A stretch of 64,000 nt of DNA, taken from assembly GCF_002531575.1 (NCBI RefSeq), contig NZ_NWTI01000005.1, positions 62,001 through 126,000 of the forward strand, read 5' to 3'. Source of the stretch: Bradyrhizobium sp. Y36. GTDB lineage: Bacteria > Pseudomonadota > Alphaproteobacteria > Rhizobiales > Xanthobacteraceae. Shown piece by piece: positions 52,517 through 63,151 of this stretch. A program made the translations under genes and the position numbers. The notes below the pieces were generated by a model. The model was given only the letters and a program-made list of their open reading frames with translations, was not told the origin of the DNA and searched no databases. The stretch's first letter is position 1, and each line of letters opens with the position of its first letter.

Positions 52517-53851
52517 ATGACACAAGTCGCGATCCAGCCAACCATCCGCCGACGGCATCAGCCCTGGTACAAGATCCTTTATGTGCAGGTCCTGATCGCC
52601 ATCGCGTTCGGGGTGCTGATCGGCTATTTCTACCCGGATCTCGGCAAGGCCTTGAAGCCGCTCGGCGACGGCTTCATCGCGCTGATCAAGATGATGATCG
52701 CGCCTGTCATCTTCTGCACCGTGGTGCACGGCATCTCCTCGATGGGCGACCTCAAGCGCGTCGGCCGGGTCGGGCTGAAGTCGCTGATCTATTTCGAGAC
52801 GGTCTCGACCGTTGCACTCGCGGTGGGCCTTTTGGTCGGCGAGATCCTCCAGCCGGGCCACGGCTTCAACATCGATCCCGCAACGATCGACCCGAAATCG
52901 GTGGCGACCTACGTCACCAAGGCCAAGGAGGAAGGCATCGTCGCCCATCTGATGGCGATCATCCCCGACAGCTATCTGGGCGCGATCGCGCGCGGCGACC
53001 TGTTGCAGGTGCTGTTGATCTCGATCCTCTCGGGCTTCGCCATCGCCTTCCTCGGCAAGGCCGGCGAGCCCATCGCGGATGCGATCGACAAGGCCGCAAA
53101 GATGTTCTTCGGCATCATCCGCATCATCGTGCGCGTGGCGCCGATCGGTGCCTTCGGCGCCATGGCGTTCACGGTCGGCGCCTATGGCCTCGGCTCGCTG
53201 CTCAACCTCGCCGCGCTGATCGGTACGTTCTACCTCACCAGCATGCTGTTCGTGCTCGTGGTGCTGGGCGCGATCGCCCGGCTCGCCGGCTTCTCGATCC
53301 TGCGCTTCATCGCCTACATCAAGGACGAGCTCCTGATCGTGCTCGGCACGTCGTCGTCCGAGACGGTGCTGCCGCAGATGATCCAGAAGATGGAGCATCT
53401 CGGCGCCTCGCGCTCCGTGGTCGGCCTCGTCATTCCCACCGGCTACAGCTTCAACCTCGACGGCACCAACATCTACATGACGCTGGCGACGCTGTTTCTG
53501 GCGCAGGCGACCAACACCCATCTGACGATCTGGCAGGAGCTCGGCATCCTCGGCATCGCCATGATCACGTCCAAAGGCGCTTCCGGCGTCACCGGCGCCG
53601 GCTTCATCACGCTCGCGGCGACGCTCTCGATCGTGCCCGACATCCCGATCCAGTCGATCGCGATCCTGGTCGGCATCGACAAGTTCATGAGCGAGTGCCG
53701 CGCGCTGACCAATCTGATCGGCAACGGCGTTGCCTGCGTCGTCATCAGCATCTCCGAAGGCGAGCTCGATCGCGAGGCGCTGCACGAGACCATGGCCCAT
53801 CCGCTGGAGATGGGAGAAGCGCTGGAGCCGGGTGGAAGCGCGGCGTCATAG
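52517..53851 (+). CDS. dctA: C4-dicarboxylate transporter DctA
   Basis: A 444-residue sodium/proton:dicarboxylate symporter of the DAACS family that takes up succinate, fumarate and malate, the main carbon supply of bacteroids in rhizobia. Family marks are [21 protein letters not shown] residues (here [10 protein letters not shown]), the hairpin sequence [15 protein letters not shown], and [19 protein letters not shown] with substrate/sodium residues, then [13 protein letters not shown]. The length is normal. The start at 52517 is preceded by CCAGGGCC. No dctB/dctD genes are adjacent; DctA genes in Bradyrhizobium occur in several copies, so its role in symbiosis is open. Confidence 0.95.
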   Translation: MTQVAIQPTIRRRHQPWYKILYVQVLIAIAFGVLIGYFYPDLGKALKPLGDGFIALIKMMIAPVIFCTVVHGISSMGDLKRVGRVGLKSLIYFETVSTVALAVGLLVGEILQPGHGFNIDPATIDPKSVATYVTKAKEEGIVAHLMAIIPDSYLGAIARGDLLQVLLISILSGFAIAFLGKAGEPIADAIDKAAKMFFGIIRIIVRVAPIGAFGAMAFTVGAYGLGSLLNLAALIGTFYLTSMLFVLVVLGAIARLAGFSILRFIAYIKDELLIVLGTSSSETVLPQMIQKMEHLGASRSVVGLVIPTGYSFNLDGTNIYMTLATLFLAQATNTHLTIWQELGILGIAMITSKGASGVTGAGFITLAATLSIVPDIPIQSIAILVGIDKFMSECRALTNLIGNGVACVVISISEGELDREALHETMAHPLEMGEALEPGGSAAS

Positions 53852-53899
53852 AGCCTCACCGGCGGCGCAATCGCATGTCGGAGGATCTTGCCCGCGGCC

Positions 53900-54032
53900 A
53901 TCCTTCGAGACGCCCGCCTGCGGCGGGCCCTCAGGATGAGGTCGGAGTCTGTGGCGGCAGGTTCAACGAGCACCGATGCTGCTTAGCCTCATCCTGAGGA
54001 GCCCGCTGAAAGCGGGCGTCTCGAAAGACGAG
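53900..54032. repeat. Extragenic inverted repeat of 40-bp arms
   Basis: TCCTTCGAGACGCCCGCCTG...CCTCAGGATGAGG at the left and CCTCATCCTGAGGAGCCCGC...GCGGGCGTCTCGAAAGA at the right pair along about 40 bases. One of the most frequent palindromes of Bradyrhizobium genomes. It lies 48 bases after dctA and may end its mRNA. Confidence 0.8.
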
Positions 54033-54084
54033 GCGCGCGCTCAGGTCGCGCCCATTGTCTTGTACGATAGCCCTTCCCATACCG

Positions 54085-54225
54085 GGACGACAAAGCCCGG
54101 TTCCAATGCGGTAGTTTCCCGGAGTAGCAAAGTGATGCGGCACGCGTCACAACAATCGGATTGGGATCACCGATTGATACTCATTTTTTCCACCCGACGC
54201 GCTGGGGGCAGGGCGTCGGGTTTTT
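54085..54225 (+). ncRNA. Candidate small RNA ending in a strong terminator
   Basis: A plus-strand Rho-independent terminator (arms ACCCGACGC 54192-54200 and GCGTCGGGT 54213-54221, then five T) has no gene directly in front of it; dctA ends about 340 bases earlier beyond a palindromic repeat. Before it, CCGGG-CCCGG and AATCGG-CCGATT stems can form. Ends are approximate and there is no clear promoter. It could equally be the far end of the dctA 3' untranslated region. Confidence 0.35.
54192..54225 (+). terminator. Rho-independent terminator, plus strand
   Basis: Nine-base stem followed by a T-run, 36 bases from the stop of the convergent ABC-F gene. On the minus strand no T-run follows, so it serves plus-strand transcripts. 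Confidence 0.75.
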
Positions 54226-54260
54226 GAAAATCACAGCCATATCCAGATCGCCGGGCGGGA

Positions 54261-55871
54261 TCAGACGGTCCCGCCATCGTGCAGCGCCGCGGCGGCAAGA
54301 TCGATCCGCCGCGTCATCCCGATCGCTTCCAGGAACGCTTCGTCGTGGCTGACGACGAGCAGCGCGCCGTCATAGGCCCGCAAGCCCGCCTCGACCGCTT
54401 CGATGGAATCGATGTCGAGATGATTGGTCGGCTCGTCCAGGATCAGCAACGAGGGCGGCGCTGAACCGCCCAGCACGCAAGCCAGGCCCGCCCGGAACAT
54501 TTGCCCGCCGCTCAGGCTCCCGACCCGTTGCAAGGCCGCATCTGCGCGAAACATGAAGCGCGCCAGGGCCGCGTGGCATTCATTCGCGCCCGCCTCCGGA
54601 TTGAGGCGCCGGAAATTGTCCAGGATCGACACCGCGGGATCGAGCAGGCTGACCTTCTGGTCGAACAGCGCGAAGTCGGGCCGAACCCGCACGGTGCCGG
54701 CGAGCGGCCGCAGGTCGCCCGCGATCAGCCTCAGCAGCGTGGTCTTGCCCGAGCCGTTCGGCCCCGCCAGTGCGACCCGCTCGGGTCCGACCATCGAGAA
54801 CGACAGGTCGCGCAAGATCGGCCGCGCCGGCTGATAGCCGGCGCTGACGCCGTCGAGAAAGACCACCTCCCGGCCCGTCGGCAGGTTCGTCGCGGGCAGC
54901 TTCACCGACAGCGGCTGAAGAATCTCGACGCGCCGGCGCGCCGCATCGACGGCCTCGCGCGCTTCTGCGCGCTGCCGCTCGGCGATTTGCGCGGTCTTGC
55001 CGCCGGTGTCCTCGCTGCGATCCTTGCGCGCCCCCGCCAGGATGCGCGGCATGTCGCCTTTGGCTCGCTTCTTCCGCCCGCCGCTGTCCTTGCGCGCTTT
55101 CCTCTCCGCGGCCTCCTGCGCCTTGCCGTCGATCTCCGACAGGCGCTTCTCGGCATGCGCGAGATCGTGCCTGACTGCCGCGAGCGCGACGGCCTTCTGC
55201 GCGCGGTAATGACTCCAATTACCGCCATATCGGGTTGCGCCCAGCGACGTCAGTTCGACGATGGCATCCATGGCTTCGAGCAGGCCCCGGTCGTGACTGA
55301 CCACGATCGCACCGCCGCGCCAGGCGGCGAGGAGATCGGTCACCGCCTTGCGTCCGTCCTGGTCGAGATTGTTGGTGGGCTCGTCCAGCAGCAGAAAGTC
55401 CGGCTGGGCGAAGATCAGCGCAGCGAGCCGAACCCGGGTGATCTGGCCACCGGACAAGCACGACAGCTCCGTATCCGCATGAGGATCGAAACCGAGACGC
55501 GCCAACGCGCTCTCCAGTCGCGCCTCGAGCGTCCAGTCGATCGCGGAGATGTCGTCGACTGACGCCTCACCCCGCTCCGCTCGGCGCAGCAGCTCCAGCG
55601 CCGGCCGCACGCCGAACAGATCGGCCACGGTCGCGCCCTGAAGGACCTGCACGTCCTGACGCAACAGACCGACGGTGCCGTTGATCAGAACAGATCCGGA
55701 CTGGGGAACAAGCTCCCCGGAAATCGACGCAAGCAGCGTCGTCTTGCCGACGCCGTTACGGCCGACGAGGCCGGTCCGCTCGGCCGCGAATGTCAGATCG
55801 ACGTTGGAGAGAAGAGAGCGGCCGTCAGGCGTGGACAGCGACAGGTTCGACAGGATGATTGAAGCAGGCAT
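54261..55871 (-). CDS. ABC-F family ATPase
   Basis: A 536-residue protein with two ATP-binding domains and no membrane part. Domain 1 has Walker A GRNGVGKT (37-44), CLSGGQ and LLLDEPTNNLD; domain 2 has GPNGSGKT, SLSGGQ and LILDEPTNHLD. Between them is a Lys/Arg-rich helical linker (KAQEAAERKARKDSGGRKKRAKGD) typical of ABC-F proteins that act at the ribosome. The family includes translation factors such as EttA and antibiotic-protection proteins. The short first domain lacks the EttA arm, so Uup/YheS or resistance-type relatives are possible. ATG 55871 has GGGGAA upstream. RidA is 174 bases upstream on the same strand. Confidence 0.92.
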   Translation of the reverse strand: MPASIILSNLSLSTPDGRSLLSNVDLTFAAERTGLVGRNGVGKTTLLASISGELVPQSGSVLINGTVGLLRQDVQVLQGATVADLFGVRPALELLRRAERGEASVDDISAIDWTLEARLESALARLGFDPHADTELSCLSGGQITRVRLAALIFAQPDFLLLDEPTNNLDQDGRKAVTDLLAAWRGGAIVVSHDRGLLEAMDAIVELTSLGATRYGGNWSHYRAQKAVALAAVRHDLAHAEKRLSEIDGKAQEAAERKARKDSGGRKKRAKGDMPRILAGARKDRSEDTGGKTAQIAERQRAEAREAVDAARRRVEILQPLSVKLPATNLPTGREVVFLDGVSAGYQPARPILRDLSFSMVGPERVALAGPNGSGKTTLLRLIAGDLRPLAGTVRVRPDFALFDQKVSLLDPAVSILDNFRRLNPEAGANECHAALARFMFRADAALQRVGSLSGGQMFRAGLACVLGGSAPPSLLILDEPTNHLDIDSIEAVEAGLRAYDGALLVVSHDEAFLEAIGMTRRIDLAAAALHDGGTV

Positions 55872-55997
55872 GGAATTCCCCGTGAGCAAGGCGGATGGGC
55901 TTTGCGATCGGGGTGAAATCCATGGCTGCGAGCTTCCTGATTGAAGAGTTCTGTAACTACTCCCGTCAGGGGACGAGATCAAGGCGCGGCGCGCGGA

Positions 55998-56024
55998 GAC
56001 GGCAGCGCGGGAGACGCTGCCGTC
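55998..56024 (-). terminator. Hairpin after the RidA gene
   Basis: Perfect 10-base arms GACGGCAGCG / CGCTGCCGTC around a 7-base loop, 22 bases beyond the ridA stop. There is no U-tract, so it may be a Rho-assisted end or mRNA-stabilising stem of the operon that starts beyond 64 kb. Confidence 0.5.
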
Positions 56025-56045
56025 CTTCGTTGCCGTGCGGCGCGA

Positions 56046-56393
56046 TCAGCCCTTGAGCGCGGTGACCACCACCTCGATCAGGGCGCTGCCGCCGAGATCG
56101 GCGACGCCGACGGTGGCGCGGGTCGGCAGGTTGTCGCCGAAGAACTCGGTCCAGACCGGGTCCATCTCGTTCTTCTTGGAGAGGTCGGTCACGAAGATCG
56201 AAGCGCTGACGACGCGCGACTTGTCGGTGCCGGCCTCCTTCAGATAGCCGGCGATCTTGCCGAGGATGTTGCGGGTCTGCTCGCCCATCGAGCCCGAGGT
56301 GTCGTCGGCGATGGTGCCGCCGATGAAGACGAAGCCGTTGGCTTCGACGGCGCGGTGCTGAATGGGCGTGCGAATGCTGCGGGTGATGCTCAT
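56046..56393 (-). CDS. RidA-family imine/enamine deaminase-like protein
   Basis: A 115-residue trimeric Rid-family protein. The active-site arginine expected from RidA is Arg92 in PTRATVGVADL, and the partner glutamate is Glu107 in LIEVVVT. FVFIGGTIADDTSG and VSASIFVTDLSKKNEMDPVW are typical of the Rid groups associated with amine or amino-acid oxidation. RidA hydrolyses reactive imines to carbonyl and ammonia. It is the last gene of an operon with three flavin/iron-sulfur oxidase components. It most likely finishes or detoxifies the imine made by them (inference). Confidence 0.9.
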   Translation of the reverse strand: MSITRSIRTPIQHRAVEANGFVFIGGTIADDTSGSMGEQTRNILGKIAGYLKEAGTDKSRVVSASIFVTDLSKKNEMDPVWTEFFGDNLPTRATVGVADLGGSALIEVVVTALKG

Positions 56394-56408
56394 GATGTCC
56401 TCTTGTTG

Positions 56409-57530
56409 TTAGAGCGTGGAGGGATGAAAGCGATCGATGCCGAGATCGCCGATTCGGGTCTGCGTGCCGCCGTTGACAATCAGCTCCGCCATCACGGCGC
56501 CGGCGCCGGGGCCGAGCTGGAAACCGTGCAGCGAGAAGCCGAACTGGTGATAGAGGCCCCTGTGGCGGCTGCTCGGCCCGAACACGGGAATGTCGTCCTT
56601 CATCTTGGCCTCGATACCGGCCCAGGCGCGCACGATGGTGGCGCTGCGCATCACCGGAAACAGCTCGAACACGGTCTGCGCGCTGGTCGCAAGGCTCTTC
56701 CAGTCCAGCACCGTCTCGTTGCGGTCCTGATAGGGCGTCGCCAGATGGCCGCCGCCGATCAGCACGGTGCCATTCTTGAACTGCTTGAAGGACAGTTTTC
56801 GGCCGCGCAGGATCACGACGGGGTCTATAAAGTGCGGCACGCGCGAGGTGATCATCAGCATCGGCGCGACGGTCTCGACCGGCACGGGCTCGCCGAGATC
56901 GGCCGCGATCCTGCCGGCCCAGGCGCCGGCGGCATTGACCAGCACCGGCGCGGCAAAGGTTTCGGTGCCGACATCGACAGACCAGAGGCCGTCGCCGTAG
57001 CGGATGTTGTTGGCCGCCACGCCTTCGCGAACGGTCGCGCCGAGCTGCTCCGCCTTGCGGCGGAACGCCGTCGTCGTCTGCGCCGGATTGGCCGCGCCGT
57101 CGCGGCGAGAGACCACGCCGCCGGGGCAGGTCTCGGCGACCGCCGGTACCAGCCGCCGCAATTCAGCCGCGTCGATCAGCTCCTCATGGGTGAATCCAAG
57201 CGCATTGAGCTCGGCAACGCGCGCGCGACAGACCGCGAGCTCTTCCTCGTTCTCGGCCACCAGGACCTGGCCGTAGCTCTCGAAGCTGCAATCGTCGTCG
57301 AGGAGATCGTTGATCCTCTCCCAGATGCCCATCGAGCGGATCGAGAGCGGGATCTCGGGAATGTGCCGCGCGAGCTGGCGGACGCCGCCGGCATTGACGC
57401 CGGAGGCGTGGCGGCCGGCATAGTCCTTCTCGATCAGCACCGGCTTCAGGCCGGCGAGGCACAGATGCAGCGTGGTCGAGCATCCGTGGATGCCGCCGCC
57501 AATGACGATCGCATCCACGTTTGTTGTCAT
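56409..57530 (-). CDS. FAD-dependent amino-acid oxidase-like protein (DAO family)
   Basis: A 373-residue flavoprotein of the glycine oxidase/sarcosine oxidase-beta type. The FAD loop is GGGIHG (11-16) after a short strand (VDAIVI). ASGVNAGGVRQLARHIPEIPLS resembles the flavin-contact region of sarcosine and proline dehydrogenases. WAGIEAKMKDDIPVFG and QFGFSLHGFQLGPGAG lie near the end. It should oxidise a secondary or primary amine of an amino-acid-like substrate to an imine. Its ATG overlaps the stop of the upstream HcnB-like gene (ATGA). Two such DAO proteins are encoded in this operon, so they may act in series or on different substrates. Confidence 0.9.
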   Translation of the reverse strand: MTTNVDAIVIGGGIHGCSTTLHLCLAGLKPVLIEKDYAGRHASGVNAGGVRQLARHIPEIPLSIRSMGIWERINDLLDDDCSFESYGQVLVAENEEELAVCRARVAELNALGFTHEELIDAAELRRLVPAVAETCPGGVVSRRDGAANPAQTTTAFRRKAEQLGATVREGVAANNIRYGDGLWSVDVGTETFAAPVLVNAAGAWAGRIAADLGEPVPVETVAPMLMITSRVPHFIDPVVILRGRKLSFKQFKNGTVLIGGGHLATPYQDRNETVLDWKSLATSAQTVFELFPVMRSATIVRAWAGIEAKMKDDIPVFGPSSRHRGLYHQFGFSLHGFQLGPGAGAVMAELIVNGGTQTRIGDLGIDRFHPSTL

Positions 57531-58945
57531 CCGCGCACCACCGCCTTGACGTCCGCCTCGCTCTTCGGCACGGCGGCGAGCTCGGCGAGCGTGATCGGCT
57601 TCACCGGTGCACGCAGCCGATAGTAGCCGATCTCCTGCGGAGTCTTGCCGCGCGCCTGCGCCATCAGCTCGGTGACGGTGAGGCCGCAGAGCCGGCCCTG
57701 GCATGGCCCCATGCCGGTGCGACGATAGGCCTTGAGCTGGTTCGGCCCGGTCGCGCCGATCGCGACGGAATCGAGAACGTCCTTGGCGGTGACCTCCTCG
57801 CAGCGGCAGACGATGGTGTCGCCCTTGGGAATCCGGAACTGCGGCGCCGGGCGGAACAGCGTGTCGAGGAAGACGCGGCCGCGCTCGGCCTTGGCGAGAT
57901 CGGAACGGAGCGCCGCCATGGCAGGGAGTTTCGCCGCGGCTGCGGGCGCAAGCGATTCGACTGCCGCTCGCGCGGCGATGCGGCCGCGAACCACGGCGGC
58001 ATTGGCACCGCCAATGCCCGCGCCGTCGCCGGCAATCGCGATGCCGGCCACCGACGAATTGCCGCTCACATCCAGCACCGGCGACCAGCAGAGTTGCAGA
58101 TCGTCCCAGCGATGCTCGACGCCGGCCGCCATCGCCAGATTGACGTTGGGCACGACGCCTTGATGCAGCAGCAGAAGATCAGCCGGAATGGTCTCGCGCT
58201 TGCCGCCCGCGACATAGCTGACGCTGGCGAGTTGGCCGTCGCCGGCCGCAGCAAGCTCGGTGACACCGGAGACGACCTGCACCTTGGCCTTGACCTCGCG
58301 CATCATCGACAGGCCCTTGGCGAAATAGGGCGAGGTCAGGAACGCGAAGGCGTGCGGCAGCGCGGCGACATAATTGCCGCGCTCGGTGGTGTCGAGGATG
58401 CGGTCGATGCGGCCGCCGAGGCGCAGGATCTGCGCAGCGAGCAGCCAGAGCAGCGGCCCCTGCCCCGCGATCACCGTGCGGCCATCAGGCACCAGCGCCG
58501 ATGATTTCAGCATGGTCTGCGCCGCGCCGGCAGTCATCACGCCCGGCAGCGTCCAGCCGGGAATTGGGAACGGCCGCTCCAGCGCGCCGGTCGCGAGGAT
58601 CACGCGCTTCGCCCTGACGAAGGCGGAGGCGCCGCCGATCGAGACGGCGATGTCGAGATTGCGGTCGAGGCTCCAGACGGTCGCACGCTGGATCACTTCC
58701 GCATTGCTCGCGCGCAGCGCCTGCACGAGATCCGAACCGACCCAATAATCCGCACCGAGCTGGTTGCGGTCGGTCACGGGCGTCGAGGAGATCGCACGAA
58801 ACACCTGACCGCCGGGGCCGATGTTCTCGTCGAGCATCAGCGTCGTCAGACCTGCGCCGGCGGAGGTCGCCGCGGCGGCAAGGCCGGCCGGCCCGGCGCC
58901 GATCACCACGACGTCGTAGTCGTCACGCTTGGGAGCCACGCTCAT
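57527..58945 (-). CDS. Opine oxidase subunit A / HcnB-like NAD(P)-FAD protein with BFD-type [2Fe-2S] domain
   Basis: A 472-residue flavoprotein. FAD loop GAGPAG (16-21); second nucleotide loop in VIAGQGPLLWLLA; conserved IAIAGDGAGIGGANAA before the end. The C-terminal domain has Cys380-x-Cys382 and Cys415-x4-Cys420, the iron-sulfur ligands of the bacterioferritin-ferredoxin (BFD) type seen in OoxA, HcnB and NirB. With the small ferredoxin-like subunit and a DAO-type beta subunit it would form a heterotrimeric amine dehydrogenase passing electrons to the respiratory chain. It overlaps both neighbours by 4 bases. Confidence 0.9.
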   Translation of the reverse strand: MSVAPKRDDYDVVVIGAGPAGLAAAATSAGAGLTTLMLDENIGPGGQVFRAISSTPVTDRNQLGADYWVGSDLVQALRASNAEVIQRATVWSLDRNLDIAVSIGGASAFVRAKRVILATGALERPFPIPGWTLPGVMTAGAAQTMLKSSALVPDGRTVIAGQGPLLWLLAAQILRLGGRIDRILDTTERGNYVAALPHAFAFLTSPYFAKGLSMMREVKAKVQVVSGVTELAAAGDGQLASVSYVAGGKRETIPADLLLLHQGVVPNVNLAMAAGVEHRWDDLQLCWSPVLDVSGNSSVAGIAIAGDGAGIGGANAAVVRGRIAARAAVESLAPAAAAKLPAMAALRSDLAKAERGRVFLDTLFRPAPQFRIPKGDTIVCRCEEVTAKDVLDSVAIGATGPNQLKAYRRTGMGPCQGRLCGLTVTELMAQARGKTPQEIGYYRLRAPVKPITLAELAAVPKSEADVKAVVRG

Positions 58946-59238
58946 CGTCCGATCTCCCGCTTGCCCTTCTGGATTTCGATCTGCATGCCCTCGGCGACGG
59001 GCACGAGGCAGCCCTGGCGGTTGCCGACGCCGTCGATGGTGACGAGGCAGTCGAAGCACACGCCCATCATGCAATAAGGCAGGCGCGGCGCGCCGCTGAC
59101 GGCCGTCGAGCGCCGCGCGTCGACGCTGGAGGCCAGTAGCGCGGCGGAGACAGTGTCGCCCTGGCGCGCCGCGACGGCCACGCCGTCGACGAAGATCTGG
59201 ACCTGCGGACGCTTGTCCTGTTCGGATCGCTTGAACAT
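58942..59238 (-). CDS. Opine oxidase subunit C / HcnA-like [2Fe-2S] protein
   Basis: A 98-residue ferredoxin-like protein. The four candidate cluster ligands are Cys56, Cys61, Cys64 and Cys77 (PYCMMGVCFDC then RQGC), as in Fer2_4-type subunits of sarcosine, proline and opine oxidases. VFVDGVAVAARQGDTVSAALLA-like residues form the N-terminal sheet. It is the small electron-transfer subunit. The ATG at 59238 is chosen because the conserved sequence starts soon after; its end overlaps the HcnB-like start by 4 bases (ATGA). Confidence 0.92.
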   Translation of the reverse strand: MFKRSEQDKRPQVQIFVDGVAVAARQGDTVSAALLASSVDARRSTAVSGAPRLPYCMMGVCFDCLVTIDGVGNRQGCLVPVAEGMQIEIQKGKREIGR

Positions 59239-59266
59239 GGGATGCCTCGTGGCTCCTTTGGAATCT

Positions 59267-60403
59267 CTAATAGCCGCTGTTGTCCGCGGCACCCGCGCCG
59301 CCGAAGCGGCTGGCGGAGAACGCGCCGACCAGCTCGGGCTCCAGCGCACCCTGCGCGACCATACGCGAGATCTCGAACGCGTGGTTGGAGGCGAGCGTCA
59401 CGCCGGAATGGCAGCAGGCGACGAAGGCGCCGGGATGCGTCTCCGACTGGTCGTAGATCGGAAATCCGTCCTGCGGCATCACGCGAATGCCGGCCCAGCT
59501 TCGGACCACGTTGAGCCGCGACAGATGCGGGAACATGCGCTGGGCGCGATCGGTCATGACAGCGCTGATCGAATGTTTCAGCGTGCGGTCGTCGAGCTCG
59601 TCCTCCTTGCTGTCGCCGATCATCACCGTGCCCTCGTCGGTCTGGCGGATCGTGGTCAGCGGATGCGGCAGGAACGGCATGGTGCGCTCGGTCACCACGA
59701 TCTGGCCGCGGGTCGGACCCATCGGCGCGTGGAGGCCGACCATCGGCGCCAGCGTCTGGTTGGCGTTGCCGGCGGCCAGCACGATTTTGGCGGCGCGCAG
59801 CTCGCCCTTCGGCGTGGCCAGGCGGAATTCGCCGCCGCTCTTGCTGATCGCCGAAACCGGCTGCTCCGGAAAATAGTCGATGCCGAATGCCTTGAAGCCG
59901 GTGTGAAAGGCGCGGAAGGTGCGCAGCGAGTTGACGTGGCCGTCGAGCGGACAATAGCTGCCGCCGGACACTTCGGGGCCAATCAGCGGCAGCGACTTCT
60001 TCACCTCGGACGCCGACAGCATCTCCATCTTGTAGTCGGCAGCACCGGTCTGGTTGTGCATGCGCTTGACGAGCTCGGTGCGTTGGCCGAATTCGTCGTC
60101 GCCGAGCGTCAGGTGGAAACCACCGTTCTGCTGGAGCGCGACATCGAGCCCCGTCTGCTGCTTCAGCTCCGAGGCGAGGCGTCCCCAGGCTTCCGACGCG
60201 CGCACGGTCCAGACCGTGTAGGCGGGCATGCCGAGTCCCTTGCTCTGCACCCAGACCAGCGCAAAGTTCGCGCGCGAGGCACGCTTGGTGATGTCGCCCT
60301 CGTCGAGCACGGCCACCTTCTGGCCGAGGCGGCCGAGGCCCCAGGCAATGGCGGAGCCGAGCAGTCCGCCGCCGACGACAGCGACGTCGTAGTCTCCTGA
60401 CAT
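59267..60403 (-). CDS. Opine oxidase subunit B / HcnC-like FAD-dependent oxidase
   Basis: A 378-residue DAO-family flavoprotein. The FAD loop is GGGLLGSA (11-18). SRANFALVWVQSKGLGMPAY is the region that in relatives contacts flavin and substrate. GPTRGQIVVTERTMPF lies mid-protein, and SWAGIRVMPQDGFPIYDQSETHPGAFVACCHSG near the end. It is the likely catalytic beta subunit for the A and C subunits encoded downstream. The gap to the small ferredoxin gene is 28 bases and the gap from the upstream permease is 8 bases, so all are in one transcript. Confidence 0.9.
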   Translation of the reverse strand: MSGDYDVAVVGGGLLGSAIAWGLGRLGQKVAVLDEGDITKRASRANFALVWVQSKGLGMPAYTVWTVRASEAWGRLASELKQQTGLDVALQQNGGFHLTLGDDEFGQRTELVKRMHNQTGAADYKMEMLSASEVKKSLPLIGPEVSGGSYCPLDGHVNSLRTFRAFHTGFKAFGIDYFPEQPVSAISKSGGEFRLATPKGELRAAKIVLAAGNANQTLAPMVGLHAPMGPTRGQIVVTERTMPFLPHPLTTIRQTDEGTVMIGDSKEDELDDRTLKHSISAVMTDRAQRMFPHLSRLNVVRSWAGIRVMPQDGFPIYDQSETHPGAFVACCHSGVTLASNHAFEISRMVAQGALEPELVGAFSASRFGGAGAADNSGY

Positions 60404-60411
60404 GGATTCTC

Positions 60412-61218
60412 CTATCGTCCCGTATCGCCCTTGCCGGCGAGCACGCGGTCGAGCCCGTAGAAGCGGTCGAGCAGAATGAGGGCGGTCATGGTTACAGCGA
60501 TCACGCAGGCCGAGACCGACGTCACCAGCGGATCGATGTTGTCCTGGATGTAAAGGAACATGCGCACCGGCAGCGTTTCGGTGCCGGGCGCGGCGAGGAA
60601 GACGGTCATGGTGAGATCGTCAAAGGACTGGATGAAGGCGAGTGCCCAGCCGCTGATGACGCCGGGCAGGATCAGCGGCAGGGTCACGCGGCGAAACAGC
60701 GTCCAGCCGCCGGCCCCGAGCGAGACCGCGGCCATCTCGACGGTGCGGTCCATGCCGGTCGCCGCCGCCAGCGTCAGCCGCAGCGCGAACGGAAACACGA
60801 TGATGACATGGGCGATGATCAGCGCCGCAAAACTGCCGCCGAGGCCTGCCGAGGTGAAGAAGCGCAGGAAGGCGATGCCGAGCACCACGTGGGGGATCAT
60901 CAGCGGCGACAGGAACAGCGCCGCCAGCGCGTCGCGGCCACGGAAGCGATAGCGCGCGATCGCGAGCGCCGCCGGCACCGCGAACAGCAGCGCGACGAAG
61001 GACGACAGCGCGCCGAGCCCGAGGCTGACCCAGAAGGCGTGGATGAATTCTGGGTAGTTCGCGATCGCCCTGAACCAGCGCAGCGAGAAGCCGTTGGTCG
61101 GCAATGAGAGAAAGCCTTCCGGCGTGAAGGCGACGAGACAGACCACCGCGATCGGCGCCACCATGACGACGACGAAGATGGTGTGGAAGATCAGCGCCAG
61201 CGGGCCGTTCCGGCTCAT
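60412..61218 (-). CDS. ABC transporter permease, PotC-like
   Basis: A 268-residue inner-membrane permease with six helices. The coupling EAA-type motif is EMAAVSLGAGGWTLFRRVTLPLILPG (about 160-185). It resembles the second permease of spermidine/putrescine-type importers. Its start overlaps the stop of the PotB-like gene by four bases (ATGA). The substrate is likely the compound oxidised by the flavoenzymes next door. Confidence 0.94.
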   Translation of the reverse strand: MSRNGPLALIFHTIFVVVMVAPIAVVCLVAFTPEGFLSLPTNGFSLRWFRAIANYPEFIHAFWVSLGLGALSSFVALLFAVPAALAIARYRFRGRDALAALFLSPLMIPHVVLGIAFLRFFTSAGLGGSFAALIIAHVIIVFPFALRLTLAAATGMDRTVEMAAVSLGAGGWTLFRRVTLPLILPGVISGWALAFIQSFDDLTMTVFLAAPGTETLPVRMFLYIQDNIDPLVTSVSACVIAVTMTALILLDRFYGLDRVLAGKGDTGR

Positions 61219-62086
61219 CGGAACACCTCCGCATAGCGGCGCTCGATCAGCGCGTTGCTGCCGACCACGATCAGCACCAGCGCGACCAGCAGCAGCGTCG
61301 CGACGGCGGCACCGAGCGGCCAGTTCAACGTGTTGAGGAATTCGTCATAGGCGAGCGTCGCCGCAACCTTGAGCCGGCGGCCGCCGATGATCGCGGGTGT
61401 CGCGAAGGCGCTGGCCGAGAGCGAGAATACGATGATCGCGCCCGACAGCACGCCCGGCATGATCTGCGGCATGATGATGCGGCGGATGATGGTGACGGGG
61501 CCGGCACCGAGCGACATCGCGGCATTCTCGATCTGCGGATCGAGCCGCTGCAGCGCCGCCCACACCGACAGCACCATGAACGGCATCATCACATGCGCGA
61601 GCGCGACCACCATGCCGGTTTCGGTGAACATGAAGGGAATGGGCGAGCGCATCACCCCGAGCGACATCAGCAGCTTGTTGACGAGGCCGTTGTTGCCGCC
61701 GAACAGCAAGGCCCAGCCGAGCGTGCGCGCGACCACGGAGATCAGCAGCGGGCCGAGGATGACCAGCAGGAAGAAGCTCTTCCAGCGGCCGTCCATGCGG
61801 TTGAGGATGTAGGCCTCGGGTGCGCCGAGCAAGGCGGTGAGCAGCGTGGTCAGGATCGCGATGCGAAACGTTCGCCAGAACATCTCGGCGTAATAGGGAT
61901 CGGTCGCGATCTCGTGCCAGTTCTTGAGGATGAAGACCGGCTCGATGCCCTTGTACTGGCCCCAATCGTGGAACGACAGCATCACCGTCATCGCGAGCGG
62001 AATCAGCAGCACGCCGACGAACAGCATCAAGGCGGGCGCCGTCAGCGCCCATGGCGCGCGTATGTTGCGTTCCTCAGCGGCCATGC

Positions 62087-62090
<4 letters not shown>
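61215..62090 (-). CDS. ABC transporter permease, PotB-like
   Basis: A 291-residue inner-membrane permease with six helices. The coupling motif is ENAAMSLGAGPVTIIRRIIMPQIMPG, and the start region APWALTAPALMLFVGVLLIPLAM forms helix 1. It pairs with the PotC-like permease to form the channel. Four-base overlaps with both the ATPase gene and the PotC-like gene show strict translational coupling. Confidence 0.94.
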
Positions 62091-63127
<1,037 letters not shown>

Positions 63128-63151
63128 GCGCTGTCTCCGCGAACGATCAGA

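Noticed and set aside
57527..60403. Hydrogen cyanide synthase HcnABC
   Set aside because: The subunit types match, but the gene order, the second DAO oxidase, RidA and the ABC importer fit an opine/amino-acid oxidase better.
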